Source of the DNA: Marsupella aquatica
Taxonomy: Eukaryota > Marchantiophyta
Direction: 5' to 3'
DNA: 64,000 bases
Assembly: GCA_973895155.1 (NCBI GenBank)
Contig: OZ316892.1
Coordinates: 3,720,001-3,784,000, forward strand
The stretch's first letter is position 1, and each line of letters starts with the position of its first letter. The notes beneath the pieces are model-generated. The model made no database searches. It was given only the letters and a program-made list of their open reading frames with translations, and had not been told where the DNA came from. Positions 1-12,386 of the stretch are shown one piece after another. The translations under genes and the position numbers were made by a program.

Positions 1-144
1 TAGTGAAAACAATTGAGAATAATCAAGATAGAATCGCATCTAATTGAACAATGGAGAGGATGGAGTTGCATCATTTTGTTTACAATTGAGCCAACATGCA
101 TCCATGCACATGAATATAATGGATGAATACTATTGATTAGGCTA

Positions 145-160
145 AGAGCATGATCTAGGG
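145..160. repeat. LINE target-site duplication, left copy
   Basis: AGAGCATGATCTAGGG, identical to 7641-7656. The pair fixes both ends of the LINE. Confidence 0.93.
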
Positions 161-388
161 CCGTACCTCCCCGCACTCTATGGAAAGGCGTTGGGCGAGA
201 AAAAACGAAGAACTCGCTAGTTTTGGCGGAGCTCAGCCGTTGGCTTTTGTTACTGGTTTTTCTGGAATAGTGTTATTCCTTTGTTAATTGTGGAGCGGGG
301 ATATTGGTGTGCAGGTTTTTACCTAAGTGATTCAAATTTGATTTTTGGCGGGGTTCAGAGGCTAAACGCAGTTTTGGTGTTTGCCACA

Positions 389-680
389 GTCTTTTGCACG
401 AAGAATGCTCGTTTGAGTAGTCGGTGTGGTGGTTTTGAAGTTCTGTCACCAATTGGAGTCGTGTCAAGTTTTCCTTGTAATCTGGCTGATTGAGGATTAT
501 ACTTGAGCGAGTGGAAGATCTGATTGGTCGGTTGGAAGGACTGTGGTCTTTTGCACGAAGAATGCTCGTTTGAGAAGTCGGTGTGGTGGTTCTGAAGTTC
601 TGTCACCAATCGGAGTCGTGTCAAGTTTTCCTTGTAATCTGGCTGATTGAGGATTATACTTGAGCGAGTGGAAGGACTGT
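389..680 (+). repeat. Tandem repeat in the LINE 5' leader
   Basis: Two units of about 157 bp, starting with GTCTTTTGCACG at 389 and 546, lie upstream of ORF1. They share the GAAGAATGCTCGTTTGAG and CCTTGTAATCTGGCTGATTG blocks with few changes. Repeated 5' leaders can serve as promoter monomers in LINEs; that role is inferred here. Confidence 0.8.
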
Positions 681-763
681 TGGTGAGCTATGTTCGGTAC
701 TACTATTATGGTGGATTCCAAGGATGGGGTCTGATTTATTTTGTTGAAGTGGGAGATTTTGCG

Positions 764-2830
764 ATGGAGCGTAGGTTTGCTCCCCGGGGAAAAGAAGAGT
801 TCATAAGAAACCAATTACGTAGACCGAGTCACAGCTACAATCATAGTGAGGGCAGCAGAGAGGATTTTCGTGGAGGACAAGCTAATACAGACTGGAGAGG
901 TAATCCATATTCGGATTTTAGAGGAAGGGAGAAACGGTCAGGGAGTCCTAAGGAGGAGACCGATTTTATCAAAGCATTGTTGGCTCCAGGGGTGTTTGAA
1001 CTGTTGAAGAAAAGCTTCTATCAAGATAAGGTCATCTTATGCTTTGAAGGAGTAGTTAACATTCGTCAAGCGGAAGTGTGGATTGATTTATACAACCTTC
1101 AACATTCGCATAGATTGGAAATTTTTGAGCCACTTGCCAACGCGCTTTTTGTGGTATCGGTGATTGACGAAGAGTCTGAGAAAACAGTACAGGAGCTTAT
1201 TTCGTCATCACCTCTAATTCTGGCTGAATATAGAAGTGATCGCGCAAACCAAGCTAATTTGAGTGCTAAAGCCTTGCTGATTGAGGATCGACAAGTGGCT
1301 GTGAACACTTTTCACCCTGATTTTGACCCAGAAAATCCGATGGATTTTAAGCATTTCATTACTTTTCAGATTGAGAAGGCCAATCACTTATTGTTCATTG
1401 TGATTAAGTATCTCTTCTACAAGCTTGGCAAGGTTACTCGTAAGTTTCAGGGATCAGGGGTGGATCAACATCGAATTATCGTATTGGTGGAAACACAAAA
1501 GCGGAAGTGGTCACCCTCGGTGAGGTTTCAACTCACTGCTACATTGGAAGTTTTGGTCACATTGGAGATAATTGACAAACAACCTCGGTGCCTTTTCTGT
1601 TTTTCACCTACACATCTTACGGAGAGGTGTTTTAAGGGAGGAAGTGGTGGTAGAAGTGGTTATACTAAGAAATATACTGGAGCTGACATCAGAAAAACTG
1701 AATCTGGATCTGACACATTTCCTAGAGATCATACAACAAGTACGGTGCAAGTTCAGGGAAGGGATTTTAATACAGGGATATCATTACAAAGAAAGGGTAC
1801 ATTGGAAAGATCGAGAGACACTGGTTATCACTCGGTTTCACAAGGGTGTTCTTCGTATCAACAGGAGTGGAATTCAACAGTATCGTCTCCTGGTATCTAT
1901 TCATTTAGAGATTCGAAGTGTAGGGTTGATCCAGATTTGGAAAAAGCAAGCTATTGAGCAAGCTTTGACACTTGAACCGGCATATTGTCACAGAAAGAGG
2001 GATAAGTTGGAAAAGAAAGATAAGGGTGAGTGTAAGGAGAATAGTATATCTCCCCTTGGAAACACAGAACAGGTTAGATTTCCTCACAAAATTGAATCGG
2101 CTGAACAGGAGAATTTCAACTGTGCTTCTCCATCTGTTGCCCCCATTCGACTGTCGGGTGGAAAACAGCAGGATCCCAATTTTTTTAACTCAAATAGAGT
2201 GGAGGATCGCAAGCAGAAAGTGTTTTTGCAAGAACAGGAAGTGGCACTACGTCAGTGGAGATTGTTGAAAGAAATTGAAGGGGGAAAAAAGCAAGACCAG
2301 TCAACAGGTGAAGAGACTGAAGTACCGGAGATCTCTTTGGAAGTAGTTACACAAGGGAATCCAAGAGCGAGCTCAAGCCAAGCAGATCTTACTATCCCGG
2401 CTGTGAAGGAGATTATTAAATCACAAGAGGAGAGTGTTCGATAAAGGTGAAAGAGACTTCTAAGAAGATTTCCAATATCTTAAACCACCTTCAGATTGGG
2501 GAGTTGCAAGAACTGTTGTCATCTATTGCTGATCGTCTAAAGGGATTGTCTTATCCGTCTGAGAGTAGGTCAGATCATTTGTGTGCAGGTGGGGTACAGA
2601 AGACTCCTGTTACTCCTTTATTGATTCTAAGTCCAGGATTGGAGATTCGAGGATTGGCTAAAAAGAAACGTAAAACAGGAGGTGCTGGTTTTTTGGTGGA
2701 TCAGAGTAATACATGTAGAGATCTTTTTTGTCAGTTAGAAGATTCTTGGCGTGGAGCTCAGGATAGTGGGAAGATCAACCCGGTGATACCAGGGACAGAG
2801 TCTCAAAGTATCAGTGATTTGCAAGTTTAA
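764..2830 (+). pseudogene. LINE ORF1 (gag-like, CCHC knuckle), frameshifted
   Basis: Reading from ATG 764 gives a basic, Arg-rich start followed by a long region without obvious motifs. A zinc knuckle CLFCFSPTHLTERC (CX2CX4HX4C) follows near 1590-1632, as in ORF1 proteins of plant L1-type LINEs that bind element RNA. The frame closes at 1957, continues in another frame up to 2444, and returns to the first frame for 2447-2830, so at least two indels have broken it. An upstream ATG at 647 is possible, but 764 fits better because the charged ORF1-like sequence starts there. Confidence 0.75.
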
Positions 2831-2854
2831 ACTTTAAAACCTGGGAGTAGAAGT

Positions 2855-5800
2855 ATGGACTTTTGTGTTTTTTTGGTTAACCTGAAGTATTTGTTCAAAT
2901 ACCGGGTGTTGTTTTTTTTGGTGGTGATGAAGTTGCATATAGTGTCTCACAATGTGCAAGGCCTTTGTGGAGCAGAGAGAATCTCCAAGGTTAGGCAATT
3001 TATTCGTGATTCTCTACCGCAAATTGATATATTTTGTGGGCAAGAACACCACCTTCGGTCAGGTCATTTACAATTACTATCATATCAGATTTGGAAAGAG
3101 GCTGAATTTTTTTCGTGTCCGGCTTCGGATGGAGCTATTGCCGCTAGGGATCCAGAGGCTGATTCGGGTAAGGGGGGTCTTTTCATAGCTGTGGGACCTA
3201 GAATGAGGTCCTCCATTGTTAAGGTTGGATTCCTCCCTAGTGGTCGTGGTCAGTGGTGTTCCTTCAAACACCCCAAGCTCGGAACGTTTGGCATTATTAA
3301 CATATGTGCTCCTACAGGGATTGATGGAGAGAGAGAACGGGCTAGCCTCTGGGCTGAAATCTTTCAGGAAGTGCAGAATGACTTGGCTTGGATTATTATG
3401 GGAGATTTTAATATGATTGAAGATATGAATGATCAGATTGGGGGATCTCCTCATGTGGTGGCAGGAAGAGAGAAGAGAACTTGGGATCATCTCAAGAGAA
3501 GAATGAAATGGCAGGACACTTTTAAACGTTTCCTAGGGCAACTTCGATTTTCCTGGTGTAACAAGAGAATGGGAGGAACTCTCGTCTCTGAGAGAATTTA
3601 TCGTCGTCTGGACAGATGCTATGCCCCACCAAGCTCTCCATCTTTTAATTGCTCCTTGGAGTCGAGGATCATTTTGGCTCAATACATGTCAGATCATCAT
3701 CCGCTGAGCATATGATGTATTTCTGGAGTGGATCAAATGTGTCCGTTGAGATTCAGGATGAATTGTGCTCATTTTGTTGAGTCAGTGTTTAGGCAACAGA
3801 TGGTGAACCTTCTAGTGACAGAGGTGGCAAAGTTGGAGAGAAAGAAAGTTCCACCCGATAAGCTGCTTGAAGGTTGTCTGAAAAGGGCTACTAACTTTGA
3901 TCGAGCCTGGGGAAAACAGCAAGCTATGAAAAAAATGGCAAGATAGAAGGAGCTTAGGGCTCAATTAACGATTGCTCAGGTGATATTGGAAGAAGATCCA
4001 CAAAACACGGTGAGACAAGAAGTTCTGGTTGAGTGCCAAACTAATTTGAAGATGTTGGAAGATGGGAAGATGAAGTGGTTACAAGAGGCAATGAGAATGA
4101 AGTGGAGAACAGATGGAGACCAGTGTTCGAAGCTGCAATTCAACTCTTTTAAATCAAGGGCGGTGTCTACTGAGCTGAAAGGGCTATACGATGCGGATAA
4201 GAATATGCAAAGTGAGTGGGGGGACATGGCTAAGATAGCTACGGAGTTTTATACTAAGCTGTTGTCATCTAAATACCAACCATCAAAAGCTGAGTTGGAG
4301 TGTATTCTAGGTAATGTGCATGAAAAAATTTCACAGGAAGATAAGCATTCATTGGAAGCGGAATTATCACTGGAAGAGATTTTAGCAGCGACGAAAGCTT
4401 TGGGGAAACTCAAAACTCCGGGGCATGATGGGGTACCGATAGAATTCTTCTTGGCATTCTGGGAGGAATTAGGTCCCTTATTGTTAAAGGCTCTTCAACT
4501 CGGGATTGAACAGGGCAGATTCAGTGACAATTTTCTTAAGGGCTTAATCATTCTATTAAAAAAAAAGGGGATGAATGTTGTATTGAAAATAAGAGGCCCA
4601 TCTCTTTATTAACAGTGAGTTATAAGGTGGGGACGAAAACATTTCAGTTGCGGTTAATCAGGGTATTGGTTAAGATCATATCGGCACAACAATATGCTTA
4701 TCTTCCGGGGAGGTCGATTCATCACACCCTCTTATTAACCAATGAGATGGTGGAGCAGGCCATGAGCGAACCGGAGCCTTATGTATGTCTTAAATTGGAT
4801 GTGGTAAAAGCATTCGATAGTGTGGAATGGGTGTTTATTGAAAAAATGTTGGTTAGATTGGGCTTTGGTGATACCTTCCTCAGATTTTTTTGGGCAATAA
4901 CATAGAATGCTTCTTCAGCAATTGTGATTAACGGGAAGGCTTCGACATCTTTTAATATTACCAGATCAGTAAGACAAGGGTGTCCAATCTCTCCATTGTT
5001 CTTCATTATTGCAATCCAGGGTCTGGATAGTCTTTTGACTAAGAAGATTTCTTTGAGCATGTTGGAAGGAGTGAAGTTCGAAAAGGCTGGTTTGCATCTG
5101 GCACAGCAATTTTATGCTGATAATACGACAGTGATCATTAAAGGAGAGAGAAGGAATATTGAGAGAGCTGTAAAGCAATATTTCAGGTATTTGCTAAGGC
5201 ATCAGGATTAGAATGTAACTGGGATGGAGCTAATGCGATTTTACTAAGTAAGGACCCAATACCGGGTGATTTACTGGATCTAAATTGGAAATGGGAAGGT
5301 CCTGGTAATTACTCTACACTTCTTGGATTCATGTTTGGGTCGGAAGGGATCAATGGAGCAACTATGGTGCAGTCGATAAGGTCATTATTGGAGAAGAAAC
5401 TGACTCAGGCTCGGTTGAACCCGCTTTCCTTTATGGCTAGGGTATTGGTGGCAAATCACATATTGATGGGCTCACTGTGGTTTATTCTAACTCTTTGGTG
5501 TGGAGCGGACCGGGAGTTACACAACATCAAGATGGAACTGATAAATTTCCTATGGGCAGGTCAAAACATTTCAGCCCATCATAGGATTAACTTTCGAATC
5601 CTGTCTAAGAAAAAGACGGAGGGAGGTGTGGGCCTGATCGCATTGGAACATCAGGTGACGGCTTTAGCAGCGAGGTTCATTATGTTTGCGGTATCTACTG
5701 GGGAACATCCGTTACAATTGCTGCTTCAAACACGGATTAAGGCGATGTCTATGCATAAATGGGGTTGTGATGATTACTCTTGGATTTTTAACAATTGTAG

Positions 5801-7268
5801 AACTATACCTACAGAGGGATCAGAGTTATGGAAAGGAATTTGTCATTCGTGGAACAAGATGAAGCCTCTACTTAGGTTTGAGATACCGGCAAACTCAAGG
5901 ACTATGCTGAAGTTACCAGTGTGGTCTCCTTCCTGTAATCATGTGGAGATCAGAAAGGTCGGATGTAAATCTCTTCAGCAAAGGCTGTTGCGTAGATGGG
6001 GATTGTCTAAATGGCAGGATGTATTCTCAGAAGTGGGAATTCCTAAGTCATGGGATGAATTGAGATCAAGTGGAGCAAATGTCGGGGGTAAGAGAGCTTT
6101 TGAAGCTCTTATATCTAACTCAAAATCTCAATCAGATGTACAGTTCTGTGATCCGAATGTGGAAAGTAAAATTTTGATCTCCCAGGTACCGATTTGTGAA
6201 GGTAACTTGGTCTGGAAAATTTCAGTCAAGAATGCTCAGGTGAAAGGTTCTTGGCAACCGGGAGAGCTTAACCAGATGCCGTTTGCTACTTTTGTCATTC
6301 AAGATGGGATAATGCAGAAGAGGTTACAGGTTCCTATCCAGGCGGTGGAATTATTCACTATGATATCTGGCAGAGTGAAGAATTGGAATACACATAAGTT
6401 GGGGATCGGACTAAAAGGTAGTCAGGAGGAAATTGTAGGTGTAACTAACCAATTTGTGTGGTTAGACGGAAGAGAGTTCTTTCATGCCTCTACTGCCAGT
6501 ATTAGAAAATTACTTCAGGATCGGGAGAGATCGGATATGATTGGATTGCAGAAGTGGAGGAATGAAATAAGTATGGTGCCTTCTGATTCGGTTATTTGGA
6601 GAAACATCTGGAAACCTTATCGGGAGATGAAGGTGAATTTTTTCATGTGGCAGATTGCTCATCGGATTTTCGCCACTAAGCACTTCATTGGTAGGCGTTC
6701 TATTTGTAAGGACGAGCATGGAGTGATTATTCCGTTTTCTCGAAACGATGCAGAGTGGTGGTGTGGTCGATGTGAAAGAAATCTACATGAAGACTCCCTT
6801 CATTGTCAATGGAGTTGCGAGGAATCTAAGAGGATCTGGAATTGGGTGATGAAGCTGGTACAGAGGGCGATGGGCAACTCAGGCTTCTCTATAAATGCTG
6901 CTCAGGCGATAATTGGGGCACCGCTATACAGAACCACTTCAAAAACTCCACTTAAACTGTGGCAGATAATCAGGGGGATCACGAATTGGCATCTATGGAA
7001 GGCTCGTTGCTCTCTGGAGAAGGAAAAGGTTAGGATTACAGAAGTTGGTATCCAGATTAAAATCTGGAGAGAACTCAGATTGAATATGAGGGTAGCTTGG
7101 ACTCAGTGTTCTAGGCGTCTGTTACTCTGTAATCTTCCTGTGCCGGAGAATCAGGAACTAAGAGGAAGAATGGTTCGAGACTTTGGTAGAGAGGGTGGAT
7201 TATACAGGATTACTGAGGGTCTTTTCATAGTGGAATACACGCCATTATGGCTGTTTGACCCACCTTGA
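2855..7268 (+). pseudogene. LINE ORF2: endonuclease, reverse transcriptase, zf-RVT
   Basis: The likely start is ATG 2927. The endonuclease part carries SHNVQGL, GDFN (near 3400) and SDHHPL before a TGA at 3713. The reverse transcriptase follows: TPGHDGVPIEFF, RPISLL, a LDVVKAFDSVEW block with the catalytic Asp, VRQGCPISPL, and FYADN where the active site is normally YADD. The C-terminus (to 7268) contains the WRNIWK...KVNFFMWQ region and a Cys/His cluster typical of plant LINE RT-associated zinc fingers. TAG codons interrupt the frame at 3944 and 4903. A frameshift lies at an A-run near 4556-4570, and another between 5211 and 5331. The last second-Asp change and the stops make it inactive. 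Confidence 0.9.
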
Positions 7269-7640
7269 GCTGCTTTGGCTTTTGGGGTGGGGTTTAGTTT
7301 GTGGCAGTTAGGGTCTACCTCTCATTGAGGTTTTTCCGCTGAAGTACAGTAGGTCAGATATTGGTTATTACTGATTCTCTCCCTGTTTCTTTTGCCTGAG
7401 TTTTGCCCTCAGTGATGCCTGTGCTTTCTTAGTTGCTTTTAGATGACTTTTTCTGGTGGAGCTGATGTGATGGCTTTTCACCTTGTTTCCTGTTTGGCCC
7501 TTGCTCACTTGACTGAATGTGTTCGGTCTTGGTGTTGCTGTTGGTCTGTGACCTGTCTTGGGTCTGGCCTGTTTTACTCCCGCTTTTATTGGGTTTTACT
7601 TCTCTTTTAAGTAAAGTACTCCGTTCAAGATAAAAAAGAG

Positions 7641-7656
7641 AGAGCATGATCTAGGG
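7641..7656. repeat. LINE target-site duplication, right copy
   Basis: AGAGCATGATCTAGGG directly after the A-rich tail of the LINE, identical to the left copy. Confidence 0.93.
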
Positions 7657-8204
7657 TTGATCTTTCAGTGCCTGCCCTGCCATGCTCTATGCAAGGGGAG
7701 AGGATGTGGGCGGCAGGCAGGCAGGAGCAGGAGGGCTAGGGAGGGAGAGTGGGAGACAAGGGAAGGAGACCAAGGGCGTGGGGTGAGAGAAAAAGAAGAA
7801 GAAAGGGTCTCTCTTGGAATAGGGCCACACACCCGCTTTGGTCCCCAGGTCTTGTGCAAGCCCTCACCCTCCCATGCCCTTCCCAACATCGCTTGTGTAA
7901 CAACAACATTGATCAATGACAACATGGGCACAACATCTGCAGGGTTGGTACCGCAGTTGTGCAATGCACAAGCATTGGGCTAGTGACATTATAATACCAT
8001 GGACATCCATGCCATTGTGTGTTTGCTCACTCTCATGCACTATCCTCTCTGAATTTTTTCTAGGGCATGATTAACCTTGAGCACCAAAGGTTTTCCCTTT
8101 TAATCCATTCTAACCACCTTGAGCAAAACGTTTGCCCTCTAATCCATTCTGACCAGGTTAAATTATTTCCTTTCCCGAGTATATATTATTTCTCCAAAGC
8201 AAAT
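7657..8204. other. Non-coding stretch
   Basis: Opens with G-rich, low-complexity sequence (7690-7800), followed by unique-looking DNA. The short ORFs here are complements of each other with simple Arg/Ser/Pro composition and no motif. I see no gene. Confidence 0.4.
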
Positions 8205-8960
8205 ATTGTCCCTGGTTGAAACGGACTTAGTGTCCCCTTATTCCTAGCAGCCATATACATCACCTGCAAGAACTCCCATTCTATTTCCCTCACTTAACTG
8301 TCATCGTATGTCCCTGATTCTAGCATGGTCCTGGTGCTCTACATCACCTGCAAGAGGGCCCAACTTCTCCCCATCTTAGTTGTCATTGCATGTCCTTGAC
8401 TCGAGCATGGTCTTGGTGCTCCACATGCAACCAGGCCGCTATGCTTTGTCCCTGGTTGCCCTCCCTCATGTCACACTGCAGCCCCAAGTAATCTGAAGGT
8501 ACTCAAGAAAATTGTGATTTGTCAGTTTGCTCTGTGTAAAACAAATCCTGCAGCCCCTCTGTAAATCAGCATTGTCACAACATGCAGGAGTAAACGAGAC
8601 CCTCCCCAAAGACAGTTTAGAATACTCAGTGCAGCCTTTGACTCTGGGCACCCTTCAGACTACTCCAGGCACCCTTCAAATTATTCAGGGCAGCTGTGCA
8701 ATGCGAGGGAGGGCAACCAGCGACAAAGCATCTGGTTGCAAGTGGAGCACCATGAACCAGGCTGGAGTGAAGGATATACAATGCCAACTAAGTTGGCGAG
8801 AGCCAATGGGCGCCCTGGCAGGTGATGTAGAGCACCATGACCATACTAGAATTAGGGACATGCAAAGACAACTAAGTGGAGCGAGAGAGAATGGGAACTC
8901 TGGCAGTTGATTTATAGGGCTGGTAGGGATAGTGGGGCCACTAAGTCCCTTTCGAACAAA
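8205..8960. repeat. Foldback (inverted-repeat) element
   Basis: The segment about 8205-8475 recurs in inverted form at about 8690-8960. Examples are GTCCCTGATTCTAGCATGGTC against GACCATACTAGAATTAGGGAC, and the CATGCAACCAGG / GGTTGCCCTCCCTC blocks against their complements. Arms are diverged and about 250 bp long, with a loop near 8475-8690. No transposase is visible. A foldback element or MITE fits. The short ORF 8527-8910 lies mostly inside it and is not credible as a gene. Confidence 0.65.
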
Positions 8961-11876
8961 GGCCTCCTAGGATTTTGATTCGCACAAGTCTTTCTTTGGA
9001 AGCTCAGAGCAACATTTGGAGCATCTTTACAGCTTAGCTGTTAGTTCAGAGCGTGCCAAGTAGATGCTCTTGTTATTTTATGAAAAGTAATGCCTACACC
9101 ATGGGTCCATTTGAGCTCTACTTTCGAGGAGGACTAGGGGAAGGCAGAAGATTCCCGAGTGCCTCGAGGTAGACTCCCTAGTGCCTCGAGGTAGACGTGA
9201 CAGGAGGGCTAGGAGAAAGTCAAAATATTCACTCGTTTCTGGAGATCTATGTATGACCTAGTGTTGAAATTAAAATGCTGTTTGAGTTCATGCTTTTCTT
9301 GTTTTCCTCTTGATAAGTGTGTACCATCCAAGCATGCCAAGAAACTAAGCCTTTTCAACTTACTGAAAGGCACATAGTGGTTACAAATGTGACAAATGGG
9401 GATCCTTAATGTCTCACATAATTGGTAGATTTTCGAAGGTCTCCAACTGGGGACCTCTAAAGAGAAAGTGGATGGGAAAATGCGCAGTGAAAGACTACCA
9501 AGGACACATAATATGTGAAAGTAGTTCTAATGATCAACATTGAAAGTATAGACTAAATCTACAACATCCACAATTTTGTGCAATCCTCCAAATGAGTGCC
9601 CAATGCAAGTGATCTCTGGTATTTTGTTGAGCGTCACTGATGGTTGTTGATGAAAGTGAATAGTCTAAACAGGAAGCGGTGCTCCTATAAAACCTTATCA
9701 TGCACCCTTTCGTATTGCTCTTGAGTATGAGTCATGTGTTGGCCGCAGTAGCTTCTATGCTTTACTGGAGAGGGAAAACATGGAGGTAATAAGTTGAGAG
9801 ACTTCAATGAGAAGTCGAGATGGGGCACCAAGTCTTGGAGAAGAATGGAGTGGGTGTAGCACTTTCGCTCATCCCGATTCATAGGTCCCTGGCAAATTGG
9901 CAATCAACCGGGCCATAGAATAGATTTCACCACACACTGAGCAAAGTTCAATACTGCCTCTTTGGCGCTGGCCATTTGCAACACTGGTGTGGGTCATTCG
10001 TTGCCCGATGTTTATTGTAAAGGAACGGCATGGAAGTAATAAGTGAGTGGCTTCTATGAGAGCCAGGATGGGCGTCAAGGCAGGGAGAAGAATGGAACGG
10101 GTGCAGCTGTGCAGCACCTTGCTCACTCCGTCCATGGGTTCGTTGCTCTTCAGAGAGATGGGCGGTGGACACAGGACGAGCTCTCTCTGAATTGCAATGT
10201 TTCTTTATCTCTGTTTCTCCAGTTTTCTTTCCAATCAAGTAGTTTTGAATTTTTTGTTACAAATGGGATTGATTATTTTAAATGATTATCAACGTGAAAA
10301 CTCTTTAAAGTAATTGATCTCCGTTTCTTTGCTGTCTGAACGGTGCTTCAAAATGACACTTCCGTGTGTGGTTACATCTGTGCCAATGTACATTTACAAT
10401 GCACGACAAGTTTTGCTCTAGTCCATATGTGACCGTGTAACACAAGCATTTGCCCTTTTAAGTTGCCTTATTCTGAAGCTGAGCAGAATATTGGCCTGCG
10501 ATTGGCATGCTCATGCTGACTACTTGAATCACATTTTGGTGATAGTGATGGACCTGTTGCGAATCAATAACATTCCAAGCGACTAGAGGAGAGGCAGTTA
10601 GAAGCGCTGTAAAATGCAATCGTTGTAGAGCGTTGATTTTTTGAAGGCAGCTGTACAGTTGGAACAAATTAGGCTACAACAATGCGGAGACATAGATGCT
10701 TGATTCATTTGTTCCTGCCGATCGAAGTCAAACTGCGCCCAGCTCGACAACAGTGTACTGATTTTGACTACATAAAATTCTGCTTTAATTTCTCACACAA
10801 ATTGTGTATTCGTATGGCTTCTTAGCTTGGAGATATTCTCGAGAGGGAACATGCAAGAGTGTAGCTTGACCGTCCAGGATGGGACCCAGCAGATCGCAAG
10901 AAAGTAACATAAGCATTGCTATAAGGTGCACATCATAGAAATCTGCATGCCACAGGATTGCGAGAATTTGAGTAATGTCCTTGCAGAGCTAGATTTCGCT
11001 TTGTCGTGGCAATGGCCCAAACGTGAGTAAGTTGCGTACTCTAGAATTATTGCCTACCCGACAGAGAAGAACTTTGAGATTTCAAACTTACGTGCTTCAA
11101 GTTCAATAATAGATCATTCTATAGCAAACTGGATAGCGACTGTATATTTCTTTGCTCTGATGATCAACTTGAAGACCACAAACTTCGAAGGACACCTGAT
11201 TTCCCCGTGTTGCTGAGATCTCAAGTTAAGCATGATCACCAGCTAAGGAATACGGACTCTATAGACTGGGAGTCTAGCTCGTCCTGGATGCTAATTTGAC
11301 ATGCTTTGGCACAGAATTATTGTTTTTGGTCCTACGGTTCGAGAATTGCTCTGTTCTCGAACCATACAATTGTGAGAATTCACATTTCATAATTATTTGA
11401 AAAAGCTTGAGGGTCTGGTAAAAAAACATGAAAAATCAAAATCAAAATCCCAAAGCGACGCGGACAATCCATAGCAAGAACTGGTTTGGGCCAAAAGCAA
11501 GAGTACTCGTTGGAAAACAATTTGATCCTTTCTACATGAGTTCTCTAACAAGCTCAAAGCATTCTGAATCATATTCACGAACTTTTTGAAACAAGCATTT
11601 GTCTAGAATCTCTTCACAATATGTATTCCCTAAGATTGCTCTCAACCCGGGCATTAGATCCTCTTCACATGTCCAGCGGTGAACACGAGAGCAGAGCAGA
11701 AAACCTATTCATCTATTCTATGTACAAGAAAATTCTCGCATGTAAGATCGAGTTGTGTTCTCCATTATCTGATGTTGGAGGCACATCCAGCAAATCTGGA
11801 AGCTGGAGGAAGAGTGTTGTACTCTCAATTTCAGCCTCGTGAATTTGAATTGAAACACGAAGCGATTTCCAGAGAA
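8961..11876. other. Intergenic DNA with one diverged duplication
   Basis: No credible gene seen. Short ORFs lack motifs and good codon structure. A diverged direct duplication lies at 9777-10120. The last few hundred bases before 11877 should include the 3' UTR of the minus-strand cyanase gene. Confidence 0.4.
9777..10120. repeat. Diverged direct duplication, about 250 bp apart
   Basis: Sequence near 9777-9860 (CATGGAGGTAATAAGTTGAG ... GGAGAAGAATGGAGTGGGTG) recurs with changes near 10028-10115 (CATGGAAGTAATAAGTGAG ... GGGAGAAGAATGGAACGGGTG). No coding role is apparent. Confidence 0.5.
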
Positions 11877-12386
11877 TCAAAGACGCACATTGTTCAAAGA
11901 ATTTGCAACTGTGGCCGCGTTAGACGAAGAAACCTGTTCGGTGTAAGGCAAAAATTTGCCATTGAAGGTGATCGCCACCCGATCTTCACCCTCCTTGCCC
12001 TTGATTTTGTCAACAGTGGCAAAGAATCCAATTGCCGACATGATTCCATCTCCACACTCCTCGTTGATGATCTCTTTGAAGCTCTCGCCGTAGTGAATCA
12101 CAGCCTCGTATATCCTATAAATGGTGGGATCTTGCAGAATGGTCGGATCGAACGAGCGTCGGGGAATCTCCTGCATTTTCTCGAGCATTTCCGGGGTTAG
12201 CTGCGGCACTGCAGACCTCAGCTTCTCAACAGCATGCGGCTTCACCGGCATCTGCCGATGAAACAGTTGCGCAACATACGCGTTGGTGAGACCGGTCTCT
12301 TCGGCGATTTGCGAGAAGGTCTTGCCACTCTGCTTCTTGGCTTGCAGAAGCTGCAACACCAGATCCGCTTTCGCCTCCATCGCCAT
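11877..12386 (-). CDS. CYN: Cyanate hydratase (cyanase), intronless
   Basis: Cyanase converts cyanate and bicarbonate to ammonia and CO2. The ORF gives 169 residues from ATG 12386 ([10 protein letters not shown]), close to the usual 155-170. The N-terminal half is the helical DNA-binding-like fold of the family ([20 protein letters not shown]). The C-terminal catalytic half contains [16 protein letters not shown] and GDGIMSAI. Arg91, Glu94 and Ser117 occupy the places of E. coli Arg96, Glu99 and Ser122, with the same spacing, so the active site looks complete. A further in-frame extension upstream to 12416 lacks family similarity; I chose 12386, with 12380 also possible. Upstream near 12480-12500 the minus strand reads TTTTGCAG, a possible 5' UTR splice acceptor. 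The coding part has no intron. No targeting peptide is seen, so a cytosolic location is inferred. Confidence 0.93.
   Translation of the reverse strand: MAMEAKADLVLQLLQAKKQSGKTFSQIAEETGLTNAYVAQLFHRQMPVKPHAVEKLRSAVPQLTPEMLEKMQEIPRRSFDPTILQDPTIYRIYEAVIHYGESFKEIINEECGDGIMSAIGFFATVDKIKGKEGEDRVAITFNGKFLPYTEQVSSSNAATVANSLNNVRL

Larger units (their letters stand above)
161..7640 (+). mobile_element. Full-length LINE (non-LTR retrotransposon), decayed
   Basis: The element is bounded by a perfect 16-bp direct repeat (AGAGCATGATCTAGGG at 145-160 and 7641-7656), as expected for target-primed reverse transcription. The 3' end is a short A-rich tail just before the second repeat. In order it holds a 5' leader with a tandem duplication, ORF1 with a CCHC knuckle, and ORF2 with an APE-type endonuclease, reverse transcriptase and a C-terminal zinc-binding RT-associated region. 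This is the layout of plant L1-type LINEs. Both ORFs are broken by frameshifts and in-frame stops, so it cannot act on its own. The intact target duplication shows that it is not 5'-truncated and that the insertion is not very old. Confidence 0.93.

Noticed and set aside
8527-8910. 127-codon plus-strand ORF
   Set aside because: Spans the loop and one arm of a foldback repeat; composition not protein-like.
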